A stretch of DNA of 64,000 nt from Streptomyces sp. YPW6 (lineage in GTDB: Bacteria > Actinomycetota > Actinomycetes > Streptomycetales > Streptomycetaceae): the NCBI RefSeq assembly GCF_018866325.1, contig NZ_CP076457.1, positions 6,297,001 to 6,361,000 on the forward strand, written 5' to 3'. The position numbers were made by a program, and so were the translations under genes. Below are positions 62,668-64,000 of the stretch, piece after piece. The notes under the pieces are model-generated. The model searched no databases. It saw nothing but the letters and a program-made list of their open reading frames with translations, and was not told the DNA's origin. Numbering within the stretch: position 1 is the stretch's first letter; each line of letters opens with the position of its first letter.

Positions 62668-63304
62668 CAAGACCATCAGGGTGCTGCTGGTCGACGACCA
62701 TCAGGTGGTCCGGCGCGGACTGCGCACGTTCCTGGAGATCCAGGACGACATCGAGGTCGTCGGCGAGGCCTCCGACGGAGCGGAGGGCGTGGCCCGGACC
62801 GAGGAACTGCGCCCCGACGTGGTGCTGATGGACATCAAGATGCCCGGCACCGACGGCATCGAGGCGCTGCGCCGGCTGCGCGAGGCCGGCAACCCGGCCA
62901 GGGTCCTCATCGTCACCAGCTTCACCGAGCAGCGCACCGTGGTCCCCGCCCTGCGCGCGGGAGCCTCCGGATACGTCTACAAGGACGTCGACCCGGACGC
63001 CCTGGCCGGTGCCATCCGCTCCGTCCACGCCGGTCACGTCCTGCTCCAGCCGGAGGTCGCCGGGGCCCTCCTCACCCAGGAGGAGGCGGGCACCGGGACG
63101 GGCCGGGGGAGCACCCTCACCGAGCGGGAGCGCGAGGTCCTCGGCCTCATCGCGGACGGCCGGTCCAACCGGGAGATCGCCCGGGCGCTCGTCCTCTCGG
63201 AGAAGACGGTCAAGACCCACGTGTCGAACATCCTCATGAAGCTCGACCTGGCCGACCGCACCCAGGCGGCGCTGTGGGCGGTACGCCACGGAGCGGCGGG
63301 CTGA
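62660..63304 (+). CDS. NarL/LuxR-family response regulator
   Basis: The 214-residue regulator has a receiver domain (VLLVDDHQVVRRGLR with acidic pair D12/D13, phosphoacceptor D58 in VLMDIKMPG, TSF and the YVYKD lysine). A LuxR helix-turn-helix follows (LTEREREVLGLIADGRSNRE, ALVLSEKTVKTHVSNILMKL). It is the partner of the GAF kinase. GTG 62660 overlaps the kinase end; a TTG at 62664 is in another frame. It is followed 134 bases later by chpE. Confidence 0.94.
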   Translation: MVDKTIRVLLVDDHQVVRRGLRTFLEIQDDIEVVGEASDGAEGVARTEELRPDVVLMDIKMPGTDGIEALRRLREAGNPARVLIVTSFTEQRTVVPALRAGASGYVYKDVDPDALAGAIRSVHAGHVLLQPEVAGALLTQEEAGTGTGRGSTLTEREREVLGLIADGRSNREIARALVLSEKTVKTHVSNILMKLDLADRTQAALWAVRHGAAG

Positions 63305-63437
63305 CGCCGGTTCCCGTGCGGTCCGAGATTCATACTGTCGGGTGTATGTCACCCGAACGGCGCATCCTTCCGGGCGGCACGGCGTTCTCCAGGACGTGCT
63401 GCGGCGGCTTGCCGCAGCCTCTCTGGGAGGAACTGAA

Positions 63438-63689
63438 GTGAAGAAGCTGAAGAAGGCCGCCGCCGTCACGATGATCGCGGGCGGGCTCATCGCCGCCGGC
63501 GCCGGTGCGGCCTCCGCCACCGGCCACAGCGGTGCCGACGCCCACGGCATGGCCACCAACTCCCCGGGCGTCGCCAGCGGCAACCTCGTACAGGTTCCGG
63601 TCGCCGTCCCCGTGAACGTGGTCGGCAACACGGTCAACGTCGTGGGCCTGCTCAACCCGGCCTTCGGCAACCACGGCGTGAACCACTGA
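63438..63689 (+). CDS. chpE: Short chaplin (ChpE-like)
   Basis: The 83-residue secreted protein has a signal peptide (VKKLKKAAAVTMIAGGLIAA, then GAGAASA) and a single chaplin domain: SPGVASGNLVQVPVAVPVNV, VGNTVNVVGLLNPAFGNHGV. Chaplins coat aerial hyphae with amyloid-like fibres. It has no cysteine, which fits ChpE, the shortest and cysteine-free chaplin of S. coelicolor, and the neighbouring genes agree. The GTG follows GGGAGGAACT. Confidence 0.92.
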   Translation: MKKLKKAAAVTMIAGGLIAAGAGAASATGHSGADAHGMATNSPGVASGNLVQVPVAVPVNVVGNTVNVVGLLNPAFGNHGVNH

Positions 63690-64000
63690 CCGGCCCCTGA
63701 CGCCGGAAGCCCCGCCCAGCCCGCTCCCCGTCCGCTGCCCGGCTGTTCCCGCCGGACCGGCGCGCTGTTCCAGCCGCCCGGTGTCCGAGGACGGAACCAC
63801 GGAGGGCGGGGCTCCCGCATGCCCACGGACGCCCCGCCCCGGGTCCCGTCCCGGCCCGACCGGGACCCTCAGCCCGTCCACGGCACGAGGACGGACCCCT
63901 CCCAGCGGGACTCCCGTACCGGAACCGGGGCACGCCACCCCAGCCCGTCCGGCGCTCGGGGACAACGGGCCCGCACCCCTACCGCCGCACTTCCCCACCT
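63690..64000. other. 311-bp end region without a supported gene
   Basis: GC-rich sequence after chpE. The minus-strand ORFs here (to 63998 and 63933) are Gly/Arg-rich shadows without ribosome sites. A gene may begin beyond the edge. Confidence 0.5.

Overview
The window is chromosomal DNA of a Streptomyces. It has very high GC with G/C-dominated third codon positions, many GTG starts, and genus-typical genes: a chaplin, the nucleoid protein Gbn, Asp23/AmaP proteins and the SGM_5486 microprotein. From memory, the gene order runs parallel (inverted) to the S. coelicolor core stretch from about SCO1800 (chpE) through SCO1818 (tyrS) and SCO1839 (gbn) to SCO1845 (pitH2) and the cobalamin genes. That comparison could not be run here.

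Layout. 1-5985 is a minus-strand cobalamin operon (cobD, cobQ, a ChlI/ChlD-type chelatase split by a frameshift, cobO, cobB running off the edge), headed by a cobalamin riboswitch. 6034-7679 is a phosphate transporter with a small membrane partner and a phased PHO-box array. 7868-19055 holds an aldolase, a hydrolase, an ABC-F ATPase behind a 7-residue leader ORF, gbn, an enoyl-CoA hydratase and a five-gene Asp23/AmaP envelope-stress operon facing a divergent frameshifted partner. 19090-31198 is metabolic and envelope housekeeping: SDR, GH15, SURF1, exonuclease, sterol desaturase, lysoplasmalogenase, subtilase, acetate permease, moaA. 31389-37125 contains small conserved genes, tyrS and the TldD/PmbA protease pair.

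37274-48253 is the accessory part, an approximately 11-kb defence island set between tldD and fabG. It contains a complete Type I restriction-modification operon in the order hsdR-hsdS-hsdM. A predicted leaderless 20-codon leader ORF, whose stop overlaps the hsdR start, opens that operon. After a strong terminator comes a second unit: an HsdM-like methylase with an altered SAM motif, then an AIPR protein with an N-terminal Mrr-like nuclease motif. This methylase-AIPR pair is the best candidate for an undescribed system. No integrase, transposase, tRNA or attachment repeat was seen.

48531-63689 returns to core genes: fabG-fabI fatty-acid reductases, a GntR-controlled MFS exporter with its microprotein, a SixA phosphatase, serB, an FHA-ABC transporter, a transglycosylase, a QueA-like protein, an SDR, a GAF histidine kinase/response regulator pair and chaplin chpE.

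Two themes recur. First, many start codons lie 6-8 bases after a TAnnnT -10 box, which predicts leaderless mRNAs. Second, three unrelated genes (the chelatase, the P10-like gene, queA) each appear one base short at a G/C run. This is either programmed frameshifting (plausible only for the chelatase), real mutation, or homopolymer errors in the assembly.
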